Origin: Eriocheir sinensis
Taxonomy: Eukaryota; Arthropoda; Malacostraca; Decapoda; Varunidae
Assembly: GCF_024679095.1 (NCBI RefSeq)
Contig: NC_066528.1
Coordinates: forward strand, 21,087,240 to 21,151,239
Length of the DNA stretch: 64,000 bases
Direction: 5' to 3'
Shown piece by piece: positions 1-10,083 of the stretch. Below the pieces are notes generated by a model that saw only the letters and a list, made by a program, of their open reading frames with translations, searched no databases and was not told where the DNA came from. The first letter of the stretch is position 1. Each line of letters opens with the position of its first letter. The translations under genes and the position numbers were made by a program.

Positions 1-148
1 TACCACCACCACCACCACCACCACCGCCAGCAGACCCGAGACCCAAAAAATTAGTCTGCCGTTGTTCCCGCTGACTCCACCTTCCCCCTCGGATTTAATC
101 ATCTCGGAGTAAGAATCGGGGGAAGTGGACTCGCTGGAACCCTACTGC

Positions 149-205
<57 letters not shown>
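1..205. repeat. (ACC)n and (GA)n microsatellites
   Basis: An ACC run fills 1-25 and a GA run fills 151-205. The bases between, and on to about 350, contain nothing I recognise. Confidence 0.9.
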
Positions 206-207
<2 letters not shown>

Positions 208-351
208 CCGCCACGCCAAGACTGCTGTTCGCTTGATTGAATATTTTTGATCACGTTTTTACGCTGAAAGTCAGGAAGGAAAAAAAAGCAAATATTGCGA
301 ACCACTTTTAGCCTTTACCAAATGTTTAAAAGGGATGAAAAAACAGACTGG

Positions 352-1205
352 ATTAGCTGACGGAGGGACTGACGAGGGACTGACGGACTGGCTGACTGAC
401 GGAGGGACTGACGGACTAACGGAATGGATGACTGACGGAGGGACTGACGAGGGACTGACGGACTAGCTGACTGACGGAGGGACGGACGGACTAACGGAGG
501 GACGGACGGACTGACGAGGGACTAACGGAATGGCTGACTGACGGAGGGACTGACGAGGGACTGACGGACTGGCTGACTGACGGAGGGACTGACGGACTAA
601 CGGAGGGACTGACGGACTGACGAGGGACTAACGGATTGGCTGACTGACGAAGGGACTGACTGACTGACGGACTGGCTGACTGACTGACGAGTTATACAAG
701 TGACTATTTAACTGACTTACCTACTAACTTACTGATTAAGTAACTGATGTATTGCCGACTTGACTGAGGAGGGACTGGCTGACTGACTGACTGACTGACT
801 GACGAGATATCCAAGTGACTATTTAACTGACTCACTAACTGATTAAATAACTGATGTATTGCCGACTTGACTGAGGAGGGACTGGCTGACTGACTGACTG
901 ACTGACGAGATATCCAAGTGACTATTTAACTGACTTACTAACTGATTAAATAACTGATGAACTGATGACCTGACGGAGTGGCTGACGGAGTGATTGACTG
1001 ACTAACTGACGAATTATCCAAGTGACTATTTAACTGACTTACTGACTGACTGATTAAATGACTGATGAATTGAGGACCTGACGGACTGATTGACTGATTA
1101 GCTAACCGACTGACTGACTGACTAACTCCTTAACATACTAACTATTCAACTAACTGACTGACTGACTAAATAACTGACTGACTGACTGACTGGCCGACTA
1201 ACTGA
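352..1205. repeat. degenerate GACT/GACGGA minisatellite
   Basis: About 850 bp built from short variants of CTGACGGAGGGACTGACGGA in the first half and GACTGACTGACT with TTTAACTGACTTACTAACTG in the second half. Units vary in length and there is no open frame. Two longer blocks (near 780-870 and 870-960) repeat each other almost exactly, suggesting amplification in larger steps. Confidence 0.85.
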
Positions 1206-1239
1206 CAACGCCTTCATCACCACTTCATCACCAGTCTAG

Positions 1240-1476
1240 ATGCAGCACCACCACCACCAATTTCAACACCACTGCTATCAACACCACTACTATAAACACC
1301 ACACAGTACAAGAGAAAAACAAGAAATAACTTCACCTCCATCTTTGTCAACACCACCACCACCACCTCCTCCACCACCACCACCTCCAGGAACTATCACC
1401 GTAATTAACACACCGATAGAGAGAGAGAGAGTTTAAGGCAAGATTCTGAAAACTGTCAAAGTGATTAATTGTTACA

Positions 1477-1540
<64 letters not shown>

Positions 1541-1648
1541 ACACACGCACACACACACACACGGGATTGAAATGTTCGATGTTGTTTGTATTCCTGTAAA
1601 CATTCTCTCTCTCAAGAAAAATGGTAAATGTCGAACCCTACAGAAAGT

Positions 1649-1728
<80 letters not shown>
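1240..1728. repeat. (CAC)n, (AC)n and (GA)n microsatellite cluster
   Basis: Interrupted CAC trinucleotides at 1240-1385, an AC run at 1477-1562 and a GA run at 1653-1728. Reading frames here are only low-complexity shadows. Confidence 0.9.
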
Positions 1729-1730
<2 letters not shown>

Positions 1731-1890
1731 ACTGATTAAAGTTAGCTCTCTCCGTAGAGTTACTTCTCTAATCAAAGTGTATAAAAACTCACAATCTCTA
1801 TTTAAGTTTTGATGGATAGATTTTGTTACTTTTTTTTTTAGTTTCCCTTTCAATATTTATTTATTATATTTTTATATATATTTCTAGTAT

Positions 1891-2151
1891 CTGGGGAGGT
1901 GGTGGCTGAGTGGTTAGCGTGCCTGGGATTTTTCAGTTACAGCCGAGTGGCCTAAGACTACCCACATGCTGTCCAGAAGACCGCCTATTAACCCGGACTC
2001 TAGGGGAGCTGTCCAAGGGAAATCAAGAATGAGCTCCGGGGTGCAACATGAGCCAAAAATAGATGGCGTCACTATAAACACTTGCCTGCGCCATGACGGG
2101 CTTGATCCGACCACCAGGCCTAACCAAGAAAGCGTACCGTGGCTATAGGGC
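1891..2151 (+). mobile_element. tRNA-derived SINE, family S2, internally deleted
   Basis: The head keeps a box-A-like TGGCTGAGTGGTTAGCG. The box-B segment present in other copies is missing, so the head runs straight into the body (CCCACATGCTGTCC, CCCGGACTCTAGG, CACTATAAACACTTGCC). The body matches copies at 30795-30980, 49819-50072, 59654-59865 and 63162-63532. The deletion should make this copy unable to recruit pol III. Confidence 0.75.
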
Positions 2152-2187
2152 ACAACATAAAAAATATATGTATCTAGATTAGTTTTT

Positions 2188-2230
2188 AGACAGACAGACA
2201 CTAACAGACAGATAGACAGACAGACAGACA

Positions 2231-2272
<42 letters not shown>
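2188..2272. repeat. (GACA)n grading into (CA)n
   Basis: A tetranucleotide GACA/GATA tract followed directly by a CA run. Confidence 0.9.
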
Positions 2273-2274
<2 letters not shown>

Positions 2275-2280
2275 ACTCAA

Positions 2281-3560
2281 CATCAGAAAGCCCTAAAATA
2301 TATACCAAAAAAAACGAAAAAGCAAAGAAAACAATGAAAAAAAAAGGAAAAGAAAAACAAGAAGGAAAAAGCCTGCGCCTCTTTTTCAAACCTTCCAAAA
2401 ACCTAAAAAAAGTTACAAAAAAAGACGAAAAGACGAAGAAAACATTGAAAAAAAAGGAAAAGCAAGGAGGAAAAGACTGCACGACCTTTTCAGACTTACC
2501 AAAATCCTAAAATGGACAAAAGGGGAAAAAATGAAAATAATTAAAAAGAAAGAGGAAAAGACGAGAACCAGGAGGAAAACGATACAGAAAAAGACGGAAA
2601 AATGAAGAAAATAATGGAAATGAAAGGGGAAGAGAAGGAAAAGAGGAGGAAAAGCTACAGAGAAAGACGAAAAGGAGGAAAATAATGAAAAGGGATGAGA
2701 GAAAGAAGGAAAAGACGAAAACCCGAAGAAAATAATGAAAATGAAGGAGGAAAAGAGGAAGAAAGAAGAAAAACAGGAGGAAAAGACCAAAGAGGAGGAA
2801 AACTATGAAAAACAAGAAGGAAAAGAGGAAGAAAAAGAAGATTAACAGGAGGAAAAGACAAAAAATAGGAAAATAGTGAAAAATAAGAAGGAAAAGAGGA
2901 AGGAAAATACGAAAAACGGGAGTTAAAAAACAAAAAACCAGGAAAATAATAATAAAAATAAGAAGGAAAAGATTTAAGAGGAGAAAAAAACAAAAAACGA
3001 GGAAAATAGTAAAAAATAAGAAGGAAAAGACTTAAAAGAGGAGGAAAAGACCAAAAAACGAGGAAAATATTAAAATAAGAAGAAAAAGATTTAAAAAAGG
3101 AGGAAAAGACCAAAAAACGAGGAAAATACTGAAAAATAATCGGGAAAAGACGAGAAAAAGGAGGAAAAGACCAGAAAACGAGGAAAACACTGAAAATCAA
3201 GAAAGAAAATAGGAAGAAAAAGACTAACAGGAGGAAAAGCCAAAAAAAATGAAGAAAATACTGAAAAATTAAGAAGGAAAACGCGTAAAAGAGGAGGAAA
3301 AGATCAGAAAAACGAGAAAAATACTAAAATAAGGAGGAAAAGACCAGAAAACGAGGAAAACAATGAAAAATAAGAAGAAATAGAAGACTAACAGGAGAAA
3401 AAGATCAGAAAACGAGGAAAACATTGAAAAATAATCAGGAAAAGAGGACAAACCTACGCCTCCTTTTCAAACCTCCCAGAAGCCTAAAAGAAGACAAGAA
3501 AAGAAGGAAAAGAGGAAGAAAAAGACGATTAACAGAAGGAAAAGACAAAAAAACAAGGAA
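2281..3560. repeat. purine-strand minisatellite, block 1
   Basis: Degenerate repeat of roughly 40 bp around GAGGAAAAGACCAAAAAACGAGGAAAACACTGAAAAATAAG. The plus strand is almost wholly A and G. A pyrimidine-containing spacer resembling CGCCTCCTTTTCAAACCTCC recurs near 2370 and 3450 and again in block 2, so the array has a longer-period structure. Minus-strand frames rich in Phe, Ser and Leu are by-products of composition. Confidence 0.85.
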
Positions 3561-3599
3561 AACAGTGAAAAATAAGCATATATTTACAATCATATATAT

Positions 3600-4080
3600 T
3601 TTAGTATGTTCAGTATATAATTAAGTGAAAAGGGTATATATTTTTTAGTATGTTAAGTGTAGAATTAAGTGAAAAGGATATATATGTTTTGTATGTTAAG
3701 TGTAGGATTAAGTGAAAAGGATATATATGTTTTGTATGTTAAGTGTAGGATTAAGTGAAAAGGATATATATGTTTTGTATGTTAAGTGTAGGATTAAGTG
3801 AAAAGGATATATATTTTTTGTATGTTAAGTGTAGAATTAAGTGAAAAGGATATACATTTTTTAGTATGTTAAGTAAAGTATTAAATCAAAAGGATATATA
3901 TATTTTAGTATGTTAAGTGTAGAATTAAGTGAAAAGGATATATATTTTTTAGTATGTTAAGTGTAGAATTAAGTGAAAAGGATATACATTTTTTAGTATG
4001 TTAAGTAAAGTATTAAATCAAAAGGATAGGTATATTTTTTTAGTATGTTAAGTGCAGTACTAAGTCAAAAGGATATAATA
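3600..4080. repeat. 43-bp minisatellite
   Basis: About ten copies of a unit around TATGTTAAGTGTAGGATTAA plus GTGAAAAGGATATATATG. Successive unit starts at 3686 and 3729 are 43 bp apart. The block is AT-rich and sits between two blocks of purine repeat. Confidence 0.85.
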
Positions 4081-4089
4081 TTATACTGT

Positions 4090-4176
4090 TTTGTATTTGT
4101 AACTAGTAATATGTATTTATATTCTTTTGTACTTAGGCCTACTACTCTGAATGTGTTGTGATATTTTTGTGCTGTG

Positions 4177-4207
<31 letters not shown>

Positions 4208-4335
4208 AGAAATCTATATTGTTTACTGTTATGTAATATTGTATTTATGATTTACTACTATTGTTGAATAATACTGGAGACCCTGTGAAGCACCTTTGGG
4301 TGGAATGGGGCCTGTGAACCCTTAAAGAATAAAAG
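4090..4335 (+). other. spacer with (GT)n and an AATAAA
   Basis: A GT run lies at about 4178-4203 and an AATAAA hexamer at 4328-4333. No exon can be tied to the hexamer, so a polyadenylation role is only possible. Confidence 0.3.
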
Positions 4336-4339
4336 AAAG

Positions 4340-5250
4340 GAGGAAAAGACCAGAAAGACGAGAAAAACACTGAAAATTAAGAAGACCAAAAAACGAGGAA
4401 AATACTGAAAAAATAAGCAGGAATAGAGGACAAGGATGTAAAGACCAAAAAACGAGGAAAACACTGTAAAATTATCAGAATAAGACAAGAAAAGTGAGGA
4501 AAAAACAGAAAAACTAGGAAAACACTGAAAAATAGGAATGGAAAGACCAAAAAAAATGTGGAAAAAAAAAAAAAGGAAAAGAGGAAGGAAAAGAAGACTA
4601 ACAGGAGAAAAAGACCAAAAAACGAGGAAAACTGTACAAAAAAGCAGGAAAAGAAGAGGACAAGGAGGAAAAGACCAGAAAAACGAGGAAAAGACTTAAA
4701 GGAGGAGGAGAAGACCAAAAAATGAGGAAAACTGAAAAATAATGAGGAAAAGAGGCGGCCAATCCCGCGCCTCCTTTTCAAACCTCCAAGAAACCTAAAA
4801 TAAGACAAGAAAATGAGGAAAATAAGAAGGAAAAGAGGAAGAAAAAGAAGACTAACAGGAGGAAAAGACCAAAAAACGAGGAAAACACTGAAAAATAAGG
4901 AAAAGAGGAAGGAGAAGGCGAAAAACTAGAAGGAAAAGACCCAAAAAACGAGGAAAACAATGAAAAATGAGAAGAAAAAGAGGTAGAAAAAGAAGACTAA
5001 CAGGAGGAAAAGACCAAAAAACGAGGAAAACAATGAAAAAATAAGCAGAAATAGAGGAGAAGGAGGAAAAGACTAGAAAAACGAGGAAAACAATGAAAAA
5101 ACAAGCAGAAATAGAGGAGGACAAAGAGGAAAAGACTAGAGAAACGAGGAAAAGACTTAAAGGAGGAGGAAAAGACCAAAAAAATGAGGAAAACAGTGAA
5201 AAATAATGAGGAAAAGAGGCGGGCAACCCTACGCTTCCTTTTCAAGAGTC
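4340..5250. repeat. purine-strand minisatellite, block 2
   Basis: Same A/G-only unit as 2281-3560, again punctuated by the CGCCTCCTTTTCAAACCTCC-like spacer near 4770 and a variant near 5230. The two blocks were probably one array, separated by the 43-bp minisatellite. Confidence 0.85.
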
Positions 5251-5734
5251 CCGCGCGGGTGTCCGTCGGGGTGCAGAACAAACTAGTGCGATAATCTCCT
5301 GTTTTCCATCGCTCCTAACACCACCACCACCTCACACCACCTCTATACCACCCCGAAAATCAATTAACCACACACTAATACCCTCACTAACACCACGGAG
5401 CCCCGAAACACCACAAAAATACCACAAAACCAGAAATGCTAATATGTCCGTGTGTTTGGGTTGTCCCCGAGACGTGTACGGAGACGGCGTGGTTATCATT
5501 TTTGCGTTTTTTTTGGCACTTCTAAGCTTCTGAGGCACATGAGGACCTGGTGACATGTTGGTGGCACTCCTCTGGCCCTGTGTGCGGTGCCATTCGAGGT
5601 GATGGAGTTCCAGAAGGGAGGGAAATAGGGGTAGATTAGTGGGTCTGTCCCCGCCGCCCCTGACAGCCACTGTTTAGAAGGTGATTTTTTTGTTTTTTTT
5701 GAGAGTTTGTGAGAATTTTTTGGTTATTTTTGTG
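5251..5734. other. no recognisable feature
   Basis: Non-repetitive sequence apart from short trinucleotides near 5315. A 112-codon minus-strand frame (5332-5670) exists, but it has no recognisable domain or splice context. I do not call it. Confidence 0.4.
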
Positions 5735-6190
5735 ATGCTGACGTGCTGAGGCTTGCTGGTGCTGATCTGTGGTGCTGTATGCTGAGTTTAAGTGCAGTGC
5801 TGAGTCCCTGTCTTCCTACGTTCTCTCTGGCTATGCTGAGTATGCTGACGTGTGCTGTGTGTGTATATGCTGACCCCTATAACCCTGGCCCTGTGCTGAG
5901 TTGATAATGATGCTGATCCCTATGCTGACTGTGTGCTGAGTATATGCTGACCCTTAAGACTCGCTACATCCTTCCCTGGCTTTATGCTGAGTAGATGCTG
6001 AGCTGTGGATGCTGATCCCTATGACCCTGGCCCTATGCTGACTGTATGCTGAGGTAACTGGCTGCGTGCTGACCCCTATAGCCCTTCCTTTCCACTTTGG
6101 CTCTATGCTGAGTGGATGCTGAACCCCAGTGAGCCTTCCCTCCATATTGGTCCTGTGCTGAGGTGACTGGCTGTGTGTGCTGAGTGGATG
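5735..6190. repeat. TGCTGA-rich degenerate minisatellite
   Basis: TGCTGA or TGCTGAG recurs every 10-30 bp among variable spacers (for example TATGCTGACCCCTATAACCC). Related arrays lie at 12850-13690 and, in the other orientation, at 54380-55210. Confidence 0.7.
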
Positions 6191-6457
6191 CTGACCTTTA
6201 TAGCATTTTATAACATTTGTTCTAGCCCATCAGTGTTTCTGTGTGTAAGGATCCCACACTGAGGAGCAGTATTCCAGTGTTGGTCTCACAAGTGTGTCAT
6301 ACGCTGTAACAAACAAGGGTCATTATACCATACGCGAAAAGTTCAGAACCCTCGGGAGTCGATTATAACAGATTATTGGATATATCGTCTCCTCCTCCCC
6401 CACAGCTGGTTCATTAAAGCGAGGATTTACTTCGGACTGGTCAACAAAGCTACATTT

Positions 6458-6604
6458 TCCTCCCGAAACTGACCTATCTTTCGGCCACCTCTTTGGATTC
6501 TTTTTAGGAGCAGCGAGTAGCGGGCTTTTTTTTTATTAATGTTTACTTTTTTGTGCCCTTGAGCTGTCTCCTTTGCTGTAAAAAAAAAAAAAAAAAAAAA
6601 AAAA
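6458..6604 (+). mobile_element. 5'-truncated LINE 3' end with poly(A)
   Basis: Nearly identical to 53585-53737 from TCCTCCCGAAACTGACC through GCCCTTGAGCTGTCTCC to a terminal A run of about 22. Two copies sharing a 3' boundary and A tail, but differing in upstream sequence, are the mark of truncated non-LTR insertions. The fuller copy shows this follows an open frame ending in a reverse-transcriptase-type C-terminus. Confidence 0.75.
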
Positions 6605-7165
6605 GTGCTGTGCCTAATTGCCCATGTAAGTCATTCAGGTAGTCGGCAGCCTTCTCTGAATGCATTAGCTGTTTTTGACCCTCAGACGGCAGCAGTATTT
6701 GAAGAGGAGCTCCCCCCAAAATGAATGGTTTAATACAGAGTTCCACCACCATCTAAGGGTTAATTTAGTGGCTATTTACCAGCAGCCTCTTGGTGAATAC
6801 GGGACACTGCCGTCACTTATCCGTCAGACCTTAAGGTGATTGGTTACTTGTTGTATTTATTCATTTCTTTCTTTATTTTTTTATATTAAAGGAGGCAGTT
6901 CAAGGTCAGAAAATAAGAACAGCAACAAGAGTGCCCACTTGATGCCGCTCTGACAAAAGAAAAAAAAGAAGAGTAGGAAGCCAGAAGAGAGGTCAATTTT
7001 CAGTGGATAGGTTGACGATAGCTTAGTGTCCTTAGCGGCTACAGGTTACTCGCTGCTAACCTGTGATGGGGTTTTAGTTTATTAATAGTCAATTCCAAAC
7101 ACTATAATCAGTGAGAGGTCATTGCAAGAGGGTACTAACTAACACTTGTCTTTCCTTCCTTCCAG
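6605..7165. other. upstream flank of gene A
   Basis: No gene or array. A polypyrimidine tract ending TTCCTTCCTTCCAG (to 7165) forms the acceptor of the next exon. A segment near 6890-6960 resembles fragments elsewhere in the window (TGATGCCGCTCTGACA; compare 32680-32695) and is probably old mobile DNA. Confidence 0.4.
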
Positions 7166-7227
7166 ATTGGGAGCGTAAGAGGAGGGTGAAGAACACACTC
7201 CCGTCACTGGCATCCACACACACACAG
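7166..7227 (+). other. probable 5' UTR exon of zinc-finger gene A
   Basis: This 62-bp segment is bounded by a strong acceptor (TTCCTTCCTTCCAG) and a strong donor (CACACAG|GTAAGC). The one open frame through it does not join in frame with the start codon at 8323 when spliced to the next acceptor (AACCAG, exon from 8310). It is therefore best read as 5' untranslated sequence. A different spliced partner, or a chance exon, remains possible. Confidence 0.45.
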
Positions 7228-7239
7228 GTAAGCTAGACC

Positions 7240-7275
<36 letters not shown>

Positions 7276-7324
7276 GTAAGATCTTTTCACCCATCTATAG
7301 GCTGTGGTAATGGTTCAGAGCTGT

Positions 7325-7547
7325 TTAACCCCGTAGCTGCTGGGATCATGTTTCTTACAGGCCCCTCTAACCGAGAATAATGAGAAAAAATCATCATTCA
7401 GGCAAACCATTTCATAATAAATATCAGCACATTTGTGATCAGTTTATGCATCATCTATTTTGGGGGGGTTATATCATGGCACAAATTTTGCCCGTCGCTG
7501 GTACACGGTAAAGCCACAAATTTGACCCGTCGCTGGTACCAGGTTAA
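7325..7547 (+). mobile_element. MITE family M1 (TTAA-bounded), copy 1
   Basis: Begins TTAACCCCGTAGCTGC and ends GCTGGTACCAGGTTAA, an imperfect terminal inverted repeat with TTAA at each end. The interior contains CCATTTCATAATA and GATCAGTTTATGCATC, shared with all other copies. About one and a half internal 35-bp units precede the right end. The TTAA ends and CCC/GGG termini suggest mobilisation by a piggyBac-type transposase; no transposase gene is present. Confidence 0.7.
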
Positions 7548-8115
7548 GGTAAGGTAGACTAGGTTGTTAAATAGATAGGCTTAGGTTAGATTATTTCATC
7601 CATCTATAGCTTTTAATAAGTGTTCTGGGCATTTGTAAGGTTGGTTATGTTAGGCATTGATGTAGATAGGCTTAGGTTAGATCATTTCACCCATCGATAG
7701 CTTTTAATAAGTGTTCTGGGCATTTGTAAGGTTGGTTATGTTAGGCATTGATGTATTTCACCCCATCTGTAGGTTTTTAAGTGTTTTTTGCATGGTAAGG
7801 TAGGTTAGTTTAGTAGGCAGATGGATTAGGTTTAGATCATTCACCTATCCGATGGTTTTTTAATAAGTGTTCTGGGCATTTGTAAGGTTGGTTATGTTAG
7901 GCATTGATGTAGATAGGCTTAGGTTAGATCATTTCACCCATCTGTAGGTTTTAATAAGTGTTCTGGGCATGGTAAGGTAGGTTAAGTTAGGCAGTGATAG
8001 GCTTAGGTTAGATCATTTCACCCATCTATAGGTTTTAATAAGTGTTCTGGGCATGGTAAGGTAGGTTAGGTTAGACTGTTATATAGATAGGCTTAGGTTA
8101 TTTCACCCATCTTTA
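7548..8115. repeat. ~100-bp tandem repeat (GGTTAG-rich)
   Basis: Five to six copies of a unit containing GATCATTTCACCCATCTATA, GTTTTAATAAGTGTTCTGGGC and TAGGCTTAGGTTA. It lies in the intron between the putative 5' UTR exon and coding exon 1 of gene A. Scattered TTAGG motifs do not form a telomeric array. Confidence 0.8.
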
Positions 8116-8322
8116 GGCTGATAATCCTCTGAGCAGGGATATATTTATTTATTTATTTTTCATCATTGTTTGTTGCCCTACTATAAAAAAGTGATAATTT
8201 TCTCATATTCACTACCAACAGTAACTTTGGTAATGATAGTAACAATAACAATAATATAATCAGTAACTAATATTAATCGGATAATCAGTAATTCCTCTTC
8301 CTCAACCAGCACCATCACCACC

Positions 8323-8568
8323 ATGGCCCAAGCTGGTGAGGAGATGGCCCATGTTACCCTCACCAACGGCCTCCTGGAGAGTGGCGTGGAGCGTGCCATG
8401 GTGCAGCTGGGGCCGGAGATGGTGGAGGAGCGGATAGAGATGGTGGAGCAGGACCTGGCGCAGATGGTGGAGGTGGAGGAGGAGGTGGTGGTGGGCCGAG
8501 GTGTGATGCAGCAGATCTCCAACGGGGTGACCAGCATTATCAAGAAGGAGGAGGAGCTGGAGCATGAG
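8323..8568 (+). CDS. C2H2 zinc-finger gene A, coding exon 1
   Basis: Residues 1-82 of gene A. The ATG lies in a strong Kozak context (ACCACCATGG), 13 bases after an acceptor at 8309. The segment is acidic with alternating Glu, Val and Met and a likely coiled-coil or amphipathic character in VEERIEMVEQDLAQMVEVEE. There is no zinc finger. It ends at GAG|GTGAGG with the intron in phase 0. No known N-terminal domain (ZAD, BTB, KRAB, SCAN) is recognisable. The same exon end and donor are repeated in the following intron. The frame stays open past the donor to 8685, but only through purine repeat, so I place the boundary at 8568. Confidence 0.75.
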
Positions 8569-9196
8569 GTGAGGGAGGGAAGAGGAGGAGGAGGAGGAGG
8601 TGAGGTATTCATTTATGGAGGAAGAGAAGGATGTTTGAAGGAGGGGAATTTCAAGAACAAGAGAAGAGGAGGAGGAGGAGAGTGAGAGAGAAGGAAGAGA
8701 AGAGCTGGAGAATGAGGTGAGTGAGGGAAGAGGAGGAGGAGGAGGTTAGGTATGCATTTATGGAGGAAGAGAAGAAGATGAAGGGAGTGAAGGATGTTTG
8801 AAGGAGGAGAATTTGAAGAACAACAGAAGAAGAGAGTGAGAAGGAAGAGAAGAGGAGGAAGAGCTGGAGAATGAGGGAAGGGAAGAATTTTTGGATGAAG
8901 AGGAGGAGAAGGAGGAAAACAAAAGGGAAAGAGGAGGAAGAAGAGAAAAGAAAGAGGGGAGGAGGAGGAGAAGAAAAAGAGAAAGAAATGAGGAAAGGGA
9001 GGGATTTGTGGAGGAAGAGGAGGAGGAGGAGGAAAACAAAAGGGGAAAGAGAAGGAGGAGGAGGACAAGAGAGGAAAGAGGAGGAGGAGGAGGAGAAAAA
9101 GAAGAAATTAAGAAAAAAAAGAAATGCTAGGAAAAGAACATTAATTAATTACGTATTTATTCATATTATTTCCTTAACCTTCAACCATACTATTAC

Positions 9197-9231
<35 letters not shown>

Positions 9232-9273
9232 TTCTTTATTATCTTTTCATTTTTTCTTTATTTCCTTCCTTTT

Positions 9274-9310
<37 letters not shown>

Positions 9311-9331
9311 GGTCAGGTCATCTCCCCACAG
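8569..9331 (+). other. gene A intron 1
   Basis: Starts GTGAGG and ends CCCCACAG. It is filled by (GGA)n purine repeat, two partial copies of the end of exon 1 (8702-8717 with an intact donor, 8861-8876 with a broken one) and two CA runs at 9200-9228 and 9280-9307. No coding sequence is likely. Confidence 0.7.
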
Positions 9332-9625
9332 GCTGAAGAGGAAGCATTAGAACCTGACCCTGAGAGCACAGTCGCTGATGAAGAGGAGGAAGAGGACGAG
9401 GAGGAGGAGGAGGAGGAAGAGGAGGAGGACGGAGCTGGGGAGATCTCTATTAAGCAGGAGAAGGGGAAGAAGGTGCAGAGGGGGAGGAAGAGGAGGAAGA
9501 GGCGCCTCACCTTCACGCCGAGGAAGCTCAACAAGATATACGAATGTGACCAGTGCCCGGCAAGGTTCGCCCGTGACACCCAGCTCAAGTACCACGCCAA
9601 GGTCCACCTCAATGACCAGACTGAG
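9332..9625 (+). CDS. C2H2 zinc-finger gene A, coding exon 2 (acidic run, basic patch, first finger)
   Basis: Residues 83-180. The exon has no internal Met and continues in phase 0 from exon 1. It reads an acidic stretch of Asp and Glu (about residues 98-115), then a Lys/Arg-rich patch (KGKKVQRGRKRRKRRL) likely to be a nuclear localisation signal, then a complete C2H2 finger at about 152-174 (YECDQC, RFARDTQLKYH, KVH). It ends ACTGAG|GTGAGG in phase 0. Gene B has the same order of acidic run, basic patch and finger before an intron at the same place, which supports this exon strongly. Confidence 0.8.
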
Positions 9626-9749
9626 GTGAGGAGGACTTCAACCTAACCTAAGGCACCTAACCCTTCTGTTCACTTTTTTCATGCTTTTTTTCCCATTTCT
9701 TTCTTTTTTTTTCTTTTTTTTTTACTAACCTGACCTAACCTACTTAACT

Positions 9750-9793
<44 letters not shown>

Positions 9794-10083
9794 TTACCTA
9801 TTGTGGTCCCGTCTCCGTATCTGCATTTATCCAACTTTTCTTTAAAGCTTTGCACACTCCTTGCCGATACTACATCCTCACTTAGTCTGTTCCAAACCTC
9901 AGCATTTCTTTGCGGGAAGCTATATTTCTTTATGTCTCTCAAGCATCTTCCCTTCCACAGAAGCTTGAGTCCCTTCCTTCCTTCCTTACATTGGCCTGAA
10001 TCCCTCCCTTCCTTCCTTCCTTCCTCCTCATCCCTTACTTCCTTCCTCACATAAGCCTGACTCCCTCCCTTCCGTCCTTGCAG
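9626..10083 (+). other. gene A intron 2 with LINE 3' fragment
   Basis: Starts GTGAGG and ends CGTCCTTGCAG. It holds a GT run (9755-9791), an antisense LINE 3' end (9792-9940) and (CTTC)n pyrimidine repeat (9960-10045) that may form the polypyrimidine tract. Read on the minus strand, the LINE piece gives a reverse-transcriptase C-terminal signature (EVWNRLSEDVVSARSVQSFK). A near copy lies at 29540-29692 in the matching intron of gene B. Confidence 0.7.

Noticed and set aside
2413..5281. Minus-strand Phe/Ser/Leu-rich frames that look like membrane proteins
   Set aside because: Reverse complement of a purine-only minisatellite; hydrophobicity comes from TTC and TTT codons.
7600..8110. Telomere-like TTAGG repeats
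   Set aside because: The motif occurs only as scattered words inside a ~100-bp repeat, not as a continuous array.
8613..9130. Glu/Lys/Arg-rich or Ser/Pro-rich frames within gene A intron 1
   Set aside because: Products of (GGA)n purine repeat between a supported donor and acceptor.
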